Below are positions 36,036-44,516 of a DNA stretch of 58,014 bases, piece by piece. The position numbers and the translations under genes were made by a program. Under the pieces are notes generated by a model. The model ran no database searches. It saw only the letters and a list, made by a program, of their open reading frames with translations, and was not told the DNA's origin. The stretch is from positions 1-58,014 of the forward strand of contig SXLG01000020.1 in assembly GCA_005777805.1 (NCBI GenBank). The letters are read 5' to 3'. Positions within the stretch are counted from its first letter, which is position 1. Each line of letters begins with the position of its first letter. The DNA is from Pseudomonadota bacterium (GTDB lineage Bacteria; Desulfobacterota; Binatia; UBA12015).

Positions 36036-38042
36036 TCAGCTCGGCGGCGCCGTGCAGGGCGCGTTGCCGCAGACGTCGATCACCCTGCTCTCGGGCGCGA
36101 GGAAAGCGGCTTTCTGCCGCCGGGCCTCGACATACGAGCGCGGATCGCCATGCGGGTCCTCGCCTTCACGAGGGGGCATGTTGGTCAGCGGCGGGGCGGC
36201 GGCGCCCGAGTCCCAGACGATGATGGCCGAGCCGTCGAAGGGATACGACGGGATCGGCTCGATGCCCCACGCGGGTTCGCGGTCGGCGAGCCGGCCGGGC
36301 GTGACGACGGGGGTGTGGACGGAGGCGCCGATCGTGCGCGCCTGAACGTCGGCTGCGGCGGGCGCGACCTGATGATCGCCGAAGGCGACATGCATCAGGA
36401 CTCGATGCGCCGGCGTGCCGGGCAGCGGGTCGTCCGTCATGTGCCAGGCGTAGCCGTTGGCCTCGCCGCGATCCCACTGCATCTGCAGCAGCGAGAGTCC
36501 GATGCCGCGTTCGATTTCATTGGGGTACGAGGGGTCGTAGATCGACCGGTAGGTGTCCCAGTCCACACTGCGCTGCAAGAGCAGCGAGTAGTTCATGGCC
36601 GGGACGCCCAGCACGGCCTTGGTCCAGTCGATCGCGACGGCGGTGGCGATACCCCCCATGATGCCGTCCTGGCTGTTGCCGTCGTAATAAAGTTCGCGGC
36701 GGTCGATCACGCTGCGGCCGTCGGTGCCCTGGAACGCCGGATGCGAACCGAGGCCGTCGGCATGGATCATCAGGCGGCCGAGGAAGAGCGTGTTGAGAAC
36801 GCCCTGCTGCAGCCGATCGACGTTGGTGTCCATCTTCGAGATGTCCTGCAGGATGGCGACCGCGTTGCCGACATCCTCCTCTGCCATGCCGATCCAGCGC
36901 GTCGCGCAAAAAACGAAGCCGTGCTCGTTGGCCATGCTGCGGACATTGCCGGCCGAGACCTCGCCCTCGCTGCCGAGCAGGCCGTGGCCGTAGACTGCGG
37001 GACGCGCCGGAGCGGCGCTGCCATCGGCGGCGAACGCGCTGCGCGGCACGATGCAACGGAAGGCCGCGGAGTAGGTGCCGGTGTAGGCCGGCAGACCGTT
37101 GCTGCCCCAGGCGAAGCTCTGACCGGGGACGCCACCACCGGTCATGTAGAGGGGGACTTCGAAGGTGCCGCTCACGCGCCGCAGGACGCGCTCGTCGAGA
37201 GGGTCCTCGACCTGAGTCACCTCGAACCCGGGCGCCGCACTCCCCAGCCGGTCGAAGGCATCGTCACGGATGTGCACGAGGCGTTCGGTGAGGTTGGCCG
37301 AACTCGCGACGGTGAAGTCCCAGGCGAGGAAGAGGTCGGCACGGCCTACGCCCGCAGCCTCCAGCTCGGTGAAGACGCGCTCGTAGCGATCGCGCCGGGC
37401 CTCCATCTCCGGGACGTTGGTGTGGAGCCGGTCGCGGTAGGCGCGGAATGCATCACCGGCAGTGACGCTGCTGCCGTCGCCATGGACCAGATTTCGGAGA
37501 GCGACGATGTAGCGGTGACCGTGACGCAGGTTGATCGCCGGCCGTACGTAAAGCACTGTATTTGCGACATCGGCGACGCTGGCGTCGATCTCGCCCCAGT
37601 ACGGCACACGCTCGCCGCTCTCGGTGTCGAGGATCACCGCGCCGGCATCGGGTGCGAGCGAGGCGCCGATGTCGGCGACCGAGGGAATCCGGCTCGCGGC
37701 CACGTCGAGATCGGGCACGAACGTGGCGATCTGCGCGCCGGGGCTGAAGCCGTCGTTGCGATTCCACTCGCTCGGATCGACCTGCACGCCCCGGGCGTTG
37801 GTGATCATTGACGCACGCGCGAAAGCGACGCGCCGCCCGGTCACGCTCGCCTCGTCCTCGACCGTGAACGTGTCGCTCGGGAAGGGCAGCAGGCAGTGGC
37901 GCGGATCGAGCGGATCGCAGCGCTCGGGCGCTTCCGGGGCGAGGGTGATTTCGCCGGCGAAGAAAGGAGTACTTGTCGTCCCGCAGGCCGCGAGGCCGAG
38001 CGCGAGACCGAGCACGAGTGGGTAGGAGGCATTCTTCTGCAT
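36036..38042 (-). CDS. Large lipoprotein, putative serine hydrolase (paralogue A)
   Basis: A roughly 668-residue predicted lipoprotein with signal peptide ending LGLAAC. It shares its whole length with the protein at 55.7-57.8 kb, including CLLPFPSD, GFSP.AQI, AWDFTVAS, GTFEVPLY and the ending DVCG.APC. The segment YGHGLLGS and the GxSxG-like YDGNSQDG resemble an oxyanion loop and nucleophile elbow, and AFGDHQV could hold the catalytic His. The fourth elbow position is Asp where the usual pattern has Gly. The ATG at 38042 starts the signal peptide; a GTG at 38078 is possible. Substrate unknown. Confidence 0.75.
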   Translation of the reverse strand: MQKNASYPLVLGLALGLAACGTTSTPFFAGEITLAPEAPERCDPLDPRHCLLPFPSDTFTVEDEASVTGRRVAFARASMITNARGVQVDPSEWNRNDGFSPGAQIATFVPDLDVAASRIPSVADIGASLAPDAGAVILDTESGERVPYWGEIDASVADVANTVLYVRPAINLRHGHRYIVALRNLVHGDGSSVTAGDAFRAYRDRLHTNVPEMEARRDRYERVFTELEAAGVGRADLFLAWDFTVASSANLTERLVHIRDDAFDRLGSAAPGFEVTQVEDPLDERVLRRVSGTFEVPLYMTGGGVPGQSFAWGSNGLPAYTGTYSAAFRCIVPRSAFAADGSAAPARPAVYGHGLLGSEGEVSAGNVRSMANEHGFVFCATRWIGMAEEDVGNAVAILQDISKMDTNVDRLQQGVLNTLFLGRLMIHADGLGSHPAFQGTDGRSVIDRRELYYDGNSQDGIMGGIATAVAIDWTKAVLGVPAMNYSLLLQRSVDWDTYRSIYDPSYPNEIERGIGLSLLQMQWDRGEANGYAWHMTDDPLPGTPAHRVLMHVAFGDHQVAPAAADVQARTIGASVHTPVVTPGRLADREPAWGIEPIPSYPFDGSAIIVWDSGAAAPPLTNMPPREGEDPHGDPRSYVEARRQKAAFLAPESRVIDVCGNAPCTAPPS

Positions 38043-38263
38043 GGAGAAAACGTTAAAGGGGATCAGGCCGTCTGTCACCCGCTCCTGCCGCGCTCGTGGA
38101 CGGGGAAGGGCCGAGCGGCCGGAGGAGACTTCCGTCCGGTCGCAGCGGTAGACATGGGGCGAGCCTGGTCCGTCCTGCTGTTGCGCCGCAGCACGCCGAT
38201 GCGGCGGGTCGATGCCGCCCTGGGGTACCCACCAAGGGGCCGATCTGATAGCCGGCAGAAGCG

Positions 38264-39148
38264 ATGAAGATCGGTCTTTTTCTCCCCTTGCTCGGTGAGG
38301 CCAGCACCCTCCGTCAGGCGCTGATCGAATCGGCGCGCGCCGCCGATACGATGGGATTCCACGCGCTCTGGTTTCCGGAGCACGTCGTCCTCGTCGACGA
38401 TCCGGCCTCGCGCTACCCCTACTCGGAGGACGGGCGCTTCCCGATCAACGCTGCCGAGGGCGGGGTCATCGAGCCTTTTGCGGCGATCGCGCTCGCCGCC
38501 GGCGTGACCGAACGCATCCGGCTCGGGACGGGGATCTGTCTCGTGCCGCAGCGTTCGCCCGTCTACACCGCCAAGCAGGTGGCCGATTGCGACGTCCTCT
38601 CGGGTGGTCGAATCGATTTCGGCGTGGGCATCGGCTGGTTACGCGAGGAATTCGAGGCACTCGGCGTGGACTTCGAGGATCGCGGCTACCGCTGTCGCGA
38701 ATACCTCGATGCCATGCAGTCGCTGTGGACCGACGCCTCGTCGAGTTTCGAGGGACGCCTCTACCGCCTGCCCCCGGTCCGGATGCTGCCGAAACCTCTG
38801 CAGAAGCCGTTTCCGCCCATCATCTTCGGTGGCGAGACCGACGCCGCCTTGCGCCGGGCCGCCGATCTTGGTCAAGGTTGGTTTGGCTTCAATCACACGC
38901 CCGACGAGGTCGCCGCGCGGATTCACCGCTTGCAGGGGATGCTCGCGCGCCGCGGGCGGGCCCGGAGCGATCTCCAGATCGTCGTCTCGCCCTACCTCAA
39001 GCCCGTTGCCGGACCCGAGACGCTGGCGGCCTATGCCGCGGCGGGCGTCGATCAGCTGGTGCTGGTCGTTGCGGCGGTGGGCGCGACCGATTCCGTCCGG
39101 GCGATCGAAGCGCTGGTCCCGTTGCTCGACGCGGCCCGCAACTGCTGA
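38264..39148 (+). CDS. LLM-class (F420-dependent-like) oxidoreductase
   Basis: A 294-residue luciferase-like oxidoreductase of the group annotated as probable F420-dependent enzymes. Seen: MKIGLFLPLLGEA, GFHALWFPEHVV, the ERIRLGTGICLVPQRSP strand, GRIDFGVGIGWLREEFEALG and PPIIFGGETDAALRRAA. It is a different subfamily from the LLM protein at 22 kb. Reaction unknown; the cofactor is inferred from family. Confidence 0.88.
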   Translation: MKIGLFLPLLGEASTLRQALIESARAADTMGFHALWFPEHVVLVDDPASRYPYSEDGRFPINAAEGGVIEPFAAIALAAGVTERIRLGTGICLVPQRSPVYTAKQVADCDVLSGGRIDFGVGIGWLREEFEALGVDFEDRGYRCREYLDAMQSLWTDASSSFEGRLYRLPPVRMLPKPLQKPFPPIIFGGETDAALRRAADLGQGWFGFNHTPDEVAARIHRLQGMLARRGRARSDLQIVVSPYLKPVAGPETLAAYAAAGVDQLVLVVAAVGATDSVRAIEALVPLLDAARNC

Positions 39149-39172
39149 GGGGGCTGCGGCCACTCAGGACGC

Positions 39173-39205
39173 ACCCCTCTGGGGTCACGGTCCGCAACTG
39201 CGGAC
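39173..39205. terminator. Two small hairpins between convergent genes
   Basis: ACCCC-TCT-GGGGT lies near 39175, and GTCCGC (39190-39195) pairs with GCGGAC (39200-39205) around AACT. They fill the gap between the LLM gene and the convergent Zn-dehydrogenase and may end both transcripts. Confidence 0.4.
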
Positions 39206-39260
39206 GGGGCCGCGACCACCGCCCTGGCGCCGCTGGCTGCGCGCCACGCCCGAGCGCGAG

Positions 39261-40265
39261 TCAAGGCGCGATCAGGAGCTTGATCTCGTCGTTCTGGGTC
39301 GGGAAGCGTTCGAACACCGTCTGCACCTCGTCGAGCGGCTGCACGCTGGTCACGAGGCTCGCGACGTCGAGCCGGCCGCTGGCGACCAGCGCCAGCGCCG
39401 CGTCGTAGTCCGCCGGGCCGTAAGCGATCGAGGGCAGTAGTGACACGCCGCGCTGCAGCCAGTGCACCGGCCGGATCTCGGTCGCCGTGTGATAGGACGC
39501 GACGAGGACGACGCGGCCGCCGAGCCGCGCCATCTGACCGGCGAGTTCGATGGCTTCAGGTCGCCCGCTCGCCTCGATCACGACCTCGGGCCCGCCCAGC
39601 GTCAGATCGCGAATCCGATCGGTGGCGAGCCCGTCGGCTTCGAACGCACCGAGGCCGAATTCCCGCGCGCAGTGCACGCGGGTCGCGCGCTCGTCCATGC
39701 CGAGGACGAGCGCTCCTTCGAGACGTGCGATCAGGCCCGCGAAGAGACCGAGCGGTCCGAGGCCGATCACGCCGACGCGCGTGCCGGGGCGGATCTCGCC
39801 GAGGCGGACCGCGGCCATCGCCACCGCAACGGGTTCGATCACGGCGCCGTGCCGGAGAGGCAGGCGATCGGGCAGGCGGCGTAGACTCGAGGTGGGCACG
39901 GCCACGAACTCGGCCAGCCCGCCCGGCGTCGTACTGCAGCCCACCATATGCCCCAAGGCCCTTTGGCAGAGATTATGCTGGCCGCGGTTGCAGACCTCGC
40001 ATTGACCACACCACGGGAGCGGGACCACCGCGACGCGGTCGCCCTCGCGCCATTCGCGCCCGCCCTCCCGCAGGGCCACGATCTCGCCCGCGATCTCGTG
40101 GCCGAGGACCGCACCGTCGGGCAGCAGATGGTTCAGGAAGAAGCCGTAGTCGGTGCCGCAAATGCCACACGCGGACACGCGGACCACAGCCCCGCCCGGG
40201 GCTGGCGTCGGGTCGGGGACGGTCTCGATCGAGAAGCGCCCCTGGTTCAAAACGGCCTGGCGCAT
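39261..40265 (-). CDS. Zinc-dependent alcohol/polyol dehydrogenase (MDR family)
   Basis: A 334-residue NAD(P)-dependent dehydrogenase. The catalytic zinc ligands appear in ACGICGTD and GHEIAGE, and the structural zinc site is complete (WCGQCEVCNRGQHNLC). The coenzyme motif is GLGPLGLFAG. It resembles sorbitol/threonine dehydrogenases. The ATG begins MRQAVLNQG. A 13-bp copy of the sequence around the start codon (CCTGGCGCATGTG) recurs 72 bp upstream of it. Confidence 0.9.
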   Translation of the reverse strand: MRQAVLNQGRFSIETVPDPTPAPGGAVVRVSACGICGTDYGFFLNHLLPDGAVLGHEIAGEIVALREGGREWREGDRVAVVPLPWCGQCEVCNRGQHNLCQRALGHMVGCSTTPGGLAEFVAVPTSSLRRLPDRLPLRHGAVIEPVAVAMAAVRLGEIRPGTRVGVIGLGPLGLFAGLIARLEGALVLGMDERATRVHCAREFGLGAFEADGLATDRIRDLTLGGPEVVIEASGRPEAIELAGQMARLGGRVVLVASYHTATEIRPVHWLQRGVSLLPSIAYGPADYDAALALVASGRLDVASLVTSVQPLDEVQTVFERFPTQNDEIKLLIAP

Positions 40266-40390
40266 GTGTCAGCCTCTCCTGCTCGCGGCATCCTGTCGGG
40301 CGCTTCCGGGCCGGCGGTTGTGAATGCCCTGGCGCATGTGCCCGCTTTTCGTGCCTGTCTCGGTGCGATGCTCCATCGGCGCGGGGCGGG

Positions 40391-41038
40391 TCATGCGGCT
40401 CGCCGCCGTCGTCGTGCGGCGGCGCCACGCAGCCCGGCCGCCGCCAGCAAGAGCGCGGCCGGCGGCACATACCAGGGGTCCAGCAGCGCCCGTGGAAGAT
40501 AGGATTGCACGAAGATCACCCAGAGGAACCAGCTTCCGGTCAGGTGGAGAATGCGCCAGCGCAGCACCCCGAGGGCCTGCACGGCGGCGTCGTTCGAGGT
40601 CACGGCCATCGCGATCACGAAGAGGTAGCCGGTGCCACCGCCGACGATCGTCACGAGGTTGAGCTCGGGGATGAAAGGATCAGGAAAGAACCGCCCGAGG
40701 AGCACGAGCGCCACGAGGTGAAGTCCGTGCGAGAAGGCAAACGACACGCCGATCTGGCGCCGGTGGCGGACCAGCCAGGCGGTCGCGGTGCTGCCGTGGA
40801 ATTTGGCCAGGCTCGAGGCGCTGAATGCCGTGCAGAAGAGCAGCACCGACGTCCGCGCGGTGGCGCGCACCAGCCGGCGTACCGCGGCCTCGTCGAAGGG
40901 CCCGACGAAGAGCAGGGCCACCGTCATGACCAGCAAGGCGCCACAGAGCAGGGCGGCCACCCACCACGGACTCGCCCGCCGAGGCCCCGTGATCCCTTGG
41001 CCGGTCCGCACCGGTGATGCCTGCTCGCGGGTCGACAC
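40391..41038 (-). CDS. Ferric-reductase-like transmembrane protein
   Basis: A 215-residue integral membrane protein with about five hydrophobic segments. The order and spacing of the histidine-bearing helices (SLAKFHGS, FAFSHGLHLVALVLLGRF, RWRILHLTGSW) fit the heme-binding ferric reductase-like domain shared by YedZ/MsrQ and NADPH-oxidase-like proteins. There is no flavin or NADPH domain and no MsrP-like partner nearby. The GTG start has AGAGGAGG just upstream. Redox partner unknown. Confidence 0.7.
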   Translation of the reverse strand: MSTREQASPVRTGQGITGPRRASPWWVAALLCGALLVMTVALLFVGPFDEAAVRRLVRATARTSVLLFCTAFSASSLAKFHGSTATAWLVRHRRQIGVSFAFSHGLHLVALVLLGRFFPDPFIPELNLVTIVGGGTGYLFVIAMAVTSNDAAVQALGVLRWRILHLTGSWFLWVIFVQSYLPRALLDPWYVPPAALLLAAAGLRGAAARRRRRAA

Positions 41039-41234
41039 TCGCCTCCTCTAACAGGTTCGCGCAGAACCCGGATCCCGCACGGTGGATGAGGAATCGGCGC
41101 GCTGCGACCTTCGAACCCGCGGGGCAACTACTGTTTCAGGGGCGATGGGGCGCGGGCGGTCCGGGACACGATGGCCGGATCCGGTCCCGTCGTTGAGTCG
41201 CGTGCCCGAGCCCGCAGCTGCTAGCTTGGTGCCC

Positions 41235-41900
41235 ATGTCCACCTGGCTGCGTCCCGTCCTGGTCGTCCTTGGCGTGATCGGGCTTGCTGTGGCCGGCCGG
41301 TGGTTCGGGGCGGATCAGTTTCTCGAGGTCGAGGCGGCCCGTCGTCTGATCGAATCCCACGATCGCCTGGGCCCCGTGATCTTTGTCGGGATCTGCGTCG
41401 GCGGCATGTTGATCAATGTTCCCGAGTCGCTCTTGCTCGCTGCCGGCGGGGCACTGTTCGGGATGGGCCCCGGCCTTCTCTACGGTTGGGTCGCCTCAAT
41501 CTTGGGGACCACCGCGACATTCTTGATCGTGCGGCATGGCTTCGGGGCCGAGGGCCGCGCGGCTCTGGTGCGTCGCTTTGGCGTGCTGGGCCGTCTCGAT
41601 CAGCAGCTCGTCCGGCACGGCTTCCGCACGATCCTGCTCTTGCGCACCATCCTGTTCGTGGCACCGCCGCTCAACTGGGGCATGGGTGCGACCAGCGTGC
41701 CGTTGCGGAGCTACGTGGCGGGGACCGCCTTGGGTGTGCTCCCGGGGCTCGTGGTCGTGACGATGCTCGGCCGCGAGATCGCGCTGGCCGGCGAGACCGG
41801 GGACTGGACGCGCCCGGCATTGCTGATACCGGGCGCGGTCTTCGCCCTGATGCTGGTGGGCAGCGCGCTGGTGGCGCGCCGTGCGTTCCGCAGATCCTGA
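41235..41900 (+). CDS. TVP38/TMEM64 (VTT-domain, DedA-related) membrane protein
   Basis: A 221-residue membrane protein of the VTT/SNARE-associated family. The core block INVPESLLLAAGGALFGMGP and the later LRTILFVAPPLNWGMGATSVP with RSYVAGTALGVLPG are characteristic. Members of the wider DedA superfamily act as phospholipid scramblases or undecaprenyl-phosphate translocases; which applies here is unknown. The ATG at 41235 precedes the first hydrophobic segment. Confidence 0.85.
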   Translation: MSTWLRPVLVVLGVIGLAVAGRWFGADQFLEVEAARRLIESHDRLGPVIFVGICVGGMLINVPESLLLAAGGALFGMGPGLLYGWVASILGTTATFLIVRHGFGAEGRAALVRRFGVLGRLDQQLVRHGFRTILLLRTILFVAPPLNWGMGATSVPLRSYVAGTALGVLPGLVVVTMLGREIALAGETGDWTRPALLIPGAVFALMLVGSALVARRAFRRS

Positions 41901-41939
41901 GGATCCGAGGCCGGCGGCTTCAGGTGCGCGGCGCTTCGG

Positions 41940-42059
41940 TCAGCGCGACTTCTTGCGCGAGCCCTTCGCCTTCGATCGTTGCTGGGCCTCGCGGGCCCGG
42001 AGCCGTTCCTTGCGCCGCTTGCGACGACGCTTGATCTCTTTCTGGCGTTCGCTTGCCAT
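41940..42059 (-). CDS. Very small, extremely basic protein
   Basis: A 39-residue protein starting MASERQKEIKRRRKRRKERL and consisting mainly of Lys, Arg, Glu and Gln, predicted as a single charged helix. Similar short MAS(E/K)RQKEIRRRR-type proteins occur in other deltaproteobacterial genomes, from memory. It may bind RNA, DNA or the ribosome; that is speculative. The frame is open 28 codons upstream, but the extension is not helix-like and was excluded. It is convergent with the VTT gene and divergent from fliA. Confidence 0.6.
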   Translation of the reverse strand: MASERQKEIKRRRKRRKERLRAREAQQRSKAKGSRKKSR

Positions 42060-42077
42060 GATTGAGCTTCGATAGGC

Positions 42078-42105
42078 TAAGGGCCCGAGCCGCGCAAGCC
42101 GATCA
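42078..42105 (+). promoter_or_regulatory. Sigma-28-like promoter motif upstream of fliA
   Basis: TAAG at 42078-42081, then 16 bases, then GCCGATCA at 42098-42105. This resembles the FliA consensus TAAA-N15-GCCGATAA with one extra spacer base. It lies about 210 bp before the sigma-factor start, on the coding strand. The same 16-base spacing recurs before the FlgM-like gene. Confidence 0.4.
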
Positions 42106-42314
42106 GGATACAGAGGATGCGCGTAGGGGTTTACCGCGATCAACGGAAACGTTCGGCCGGTACAAAATTGTCGGCCATGTGACCTGCGTGGCGCGTTGTG
42201 CCACCTCGGCCCGCGCGGTTTCCCGAGCGTTTTCCAGCGCGCTCGCTGCCTCTCGGCTCTGGAACGCTTCTGGCTTTAGCCCTCCTCCCAGGAAACGACC
42301 TGGGGGAGGGGACG

Positions 42315-43208
42315 ATGGCAGGGGCAAGCGCAGCAAGGCAGACGGTGGAGCAGGACGAGGTGGTGGTGGCGTACGAGCCGAGCCCCGTCCCTGTGGTGGA
42401 GGCGGTTGAAGAAGCCATCTCGGACGAGCAGTCCGAGAGCGACGACGACAGCTTCGAGGCCTACGATGATCAGCTCGGGGTCTTCGCTTTCGACGAGGAG
42501 GAGGTGCGCCGGCATTTGCCGCTGGTGCGGCAGGTGGTGCAGCGGATGCTGCCGCGCAAACCTTCCGAGGTTCCGCTCGACGATCTGCTGAGCTGGGGCA
42601 CGCTCGGTCTGCTCGATGCCTTCCGCAAGTACGACAAGAACCGCGAGGCGTCGTTCCCGACCTACGCCCAGTACCGCATCCGCGGCGCGATTCTCGACTT
42701 CCTGCGCCGTTGCGATTGGTTGCCGCGCAGCATGCGCCAGAAGGCGCACGACCTTGAGGCCGCCACGAGCCGTCTGGAGAGCCAGCTTGGTCGCTCGCCC
42801 GACAACGGCGAGCTGGCCGGCGAGATGGCGCTCTCGCTCGAGGAGCTGGCGCATATCCAGACCCAGCTCGGCACCGGCAACGTCGTGACGACGGCGGAGA
42901 TCAGCTTCGGCCACGGCGACGATACCGTGAACTTCGAGGAAGTGGTCGCCGACACCAAGGAGCTTGGCCCGGCGGAGATGGCGCTCGAGCACCAGCGGGT
43001 CGATATTCTGACCGAGGCGATCGAGACCCTGCCCGAGAAGGAGCGCTTCGTGATCTCGCTCTACTACTTCGAGGGTCTGACCATGCGGGAGCTCGCGGAA
43101 GCTCTGGGCCTGACCGAGGGGCGGATCTCGCAGCTCCACAGCCAGGCCATGCGGCGCCTTCGGACCGCACTCGAGCCGTGCCGGCCCGAGCTCTGTTACG
43201 ACGCCTAG
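42315..43208 (+). CDS. fliA: RNA polymerase sigma factor of the FliA/WhiG (sigma-28) family
   Basis: A 297-residue alternative sigma factor. An acidic N-terminal extension of about 60 residues precedes region 2 (HLPLVRQVVQRMLPRKP, DDLLSWGTLGLLDAFRKYD, ASFPTYAQYRIRGAILDFLR), region 3 (SMRQKAHDLEAATSRLESQL) and region 4 (LPEKERFVISLYYFEGLTMR, GLTEGRISQLHSQAMRRLR). This matches FliA-type factors, which drive late flagellar genes or, in non-motile bacteria, other programmes. The ATG at 42315 has GGGAGGGG upstream. An anti-sigma-factor-like gene follows. No flagellar structural genes are in the window. Confidence 0.92.
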   Translation: MAGASAARQTVEQDEVVVAYEPSPVPVVEAVEEAISDEQSESDDDSFEAYDDQLGVFAFDEEEVRRHLPLVRQVVQRMLPRKPSEVPLDDLLSWGTLGLLDAFRKYDKNREASFPTYAQYRIRGAILDFLRRCDWLPRSMRQKAHDLEAATSRLESQLGRSPDNGELAGEMALSLEELAHIQTQLGTGNVVTTAEISFGHGDDTVNFEEVVADTKELGPAEMALEHQRVDILTEAIETLPEKERFVISLYYFEGLTMRELAEALGLTEGRISQLHSQAMRRLRTALEPCRPELCYDA

Positions 43209-43225
43209 GGCAAGGGCAAGCCGCC

Positions 43226-43253
43226 GCTCTCCCGGGACTACATCCGGGGGAGC
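43226..43253. terminator. 10-bp hairpin after fliA
   Basis: GCTCTCCCGG (43226-43235) pairs with CCGGGGGAGC (43244-43253), one wobble pair, 8-base loop. It begins 17 bp past the fliA stop and separates it from the FlgM-like gene. No U-tract. Confidence 0.5.
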
Positions 43254-43342
43254 CCCGGCCGTGCCGGCCTGGCTCCTCGGTGCCGATGACCGGCGAGCCG
43301 AGATCGAGCCATGGGGCGGCCCGATCTGAACGGTGGCCGGGC

Positions 43343-43370
43343 TAAAGTCGCCGTCTCCAGGTGCCGACAG
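43343..43370 (+). promoter_or_regulatory. Sigma-28-like promoter motif upstream of the flgM-like gene
   Basis: TAAAG at 43343-43347 and GCCGACAG at 43363-43370, with 16 bases between TAAA and GCCGA, close to the FliA consensus. If used, the start of transcription would fall at about 43377, essentially on the ATG at 43379, giving a leaderless message. Confidence 0.45.
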
Positions 43371-43378
43371 CAGGGGTG

Positions 43379-43660
43379 ATGGATCTTCCCTCTGTTGCGC
43401 GCCCTCCGCTGGAGCGGCGCGATTCTCGTGTTTCCGCTCTGGCCGCACGCCGGCCGCCGTCCCGCCACATCGGCGGACCCCGCAACGACGAAGCCTTCCC
43501 GGAACTCACTCCCGAGGAGGCGGCTCGCGAACTCCGGCGCCGTCTGGTCGAACGGATCCGGAACGAGATCGCGACCGGCGAGTACCGGACCGACGCGCGC
43601 CGCGTCGCCGAGGCTCTGGTCCGGGCCCGCATCCCATTCCTGTTCGGCTCCGACCATTAG
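43379..43660 (+). CDS. flgM: FlgM-like anti-sigma-28 factor
   Basis: A small protein (93 residues from the ATG, 99 from an upstream GTG at 43361). Its C-terminal half, ELRRRLVERIRNEIATGEYR followed by TDARRVAEALVRARI, matches the FlgM domain that clamps the FliA sigma factor. The N-terminal 40 residues are Arg/Pro-rich and unconserved, as expected for a largely disordered inhibitor. It lies about 170 bp downstream of fliA on the same strand, beyond a hairpin. No ribosome binding site is seen at the ATG. Confidence 0.72.
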   Translation: MDLPSVARPPLERRDSRVSALAARRPPSRHIGGPRNDEAFPELTPEEAARELRRRLVERIRNEIATGEYRTDARRVAEALVRARIPFLFGSDH

Positions 43661-43697
43661 GACAAGCCCGATCCGGCACGTCTGCTAGACGCCGGGC

Positions 43698-44516
43698 ATG
43701 GGGCCGCGGTTCCTCGCCGCCTGCGCGCAGATGCGCTGTCAGGACGATCCCGCGACGAACGTGGCCGCGGCCTGCCGGCTCGTCGCCGAGGCCGGTGCTC
43801 GCGGCGCAGCACTGGTGGTGCTGCCCGAGATGTTCCACTGGCGGGGCCCGCAGGAACGCGATGCCGAGGTCGCCGAAGGGCTCGATGGCGACTGCCTCGG
43901 TCGTCTCGCCGAGAGCGCGCGCGCGAACCGGCTGACACTGGTCGCAGGCTCGATTCTCGAGCGCCATCCCGGTGGCGAGCTGCCCTTCAACACCACGGTG
44001 GTGTTCGGGCCTGCCGGCGAACGACTCGGCGTATATCGCAAGATTCATATGTTCGACGTCGATCTGACGTCGGGCCCGCGCGTACGCGAGAGCGAACGGC
44101 TCTCGGCGGGTGCCGAGCCGGTGTGCGTCGACACGCCGGTGGGCCGGCTTGGACTCTCGATCTGTTACGACCTGCGTTTCCCTGAGCTCTACCGGCGGCT
44201 GGTCGACGCGGGCGCCGACATCCTCTGCGTGCCCTCGGCCTTCACGTTCACGACCGGGTCGGCGCATTGGGAGACGCTGCTGCGCGCGCGCGCGATCGAG
44301 AGTCAATGCTGGGTGCTGGCACCGAATCAGGGTGGCCCGGTGGCGCACGGTCCCGAGGTCTGGGGCCATACCCAGGTCGTCGATCCGTGGGGGGTGGTGG
44401 TGGCCAAGAGCGGAGCCACCGGCGAGGCGCTGGTGCTGGCGACGATCGACCCAGAGCAGACGGCACGGGTGCGGGCGCAATTGCCGAGCCTCCGCCACCG
44501 CAGGATCCGGGGATGA
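43698..44516 (+). CDS. Carbon-nitrogen hydrolase (Nit1/omega-amidase-like)
   Basis: A 272-residue nitrilase-superfamily amidase. The catalytic triad is Glu44 (VVLPEMFHW), Lys115 (GVYRKIHMFD) and Cys156 (LSICYDLRFPELYR). The last motif is typical of Nit1/Nit2, which hydrolyse deaminated glutathione or alpha-ketoglutaramate. The stop overlaps the MoeA start by 4 bp (ATGA), so it is the first gene of an operon with the two moeA genes, though a functional link is not obvious. Confidence 0.92.
   Translation: MGPRFLAACAQMRCQDDPATNVAAACRLVAEAGARGAALVVLPEMFHWRGPQERDAEVAEGLDGDCLGRLAESARANRLTLVAGSILERHPGGELPFNTTVVFGPAGERLGVYRKIHMFDVDLTSGPRVRESERLSAGAEPVCVDTPVGRLGLSICYDLRFPELYRRLVDAGADILCVPSAFTFTTGSAHWETLLRARAIESQCWVLAPNQGGPVAHGPEVWGHTQVVDPWGVVVAKSGATGEALVLATIDPEQTARVRAQLPSLRHRRIRG

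Noticed and set aside
35850..37811. 653-codon open frame on the plus strand
   Set aside because: Antisense to the acyl-CoA synthetase and lipoprotein genes, no ribosome binding site, no recognisable domain.
40256..40340. 13-bp direct repeat (CCTGGCGCATGTG) around and upstream of the Zn-dehydrogenase start
   Set aside because: Too short to claim function. It is probably a small local duplication and is only mentioned with that gene.
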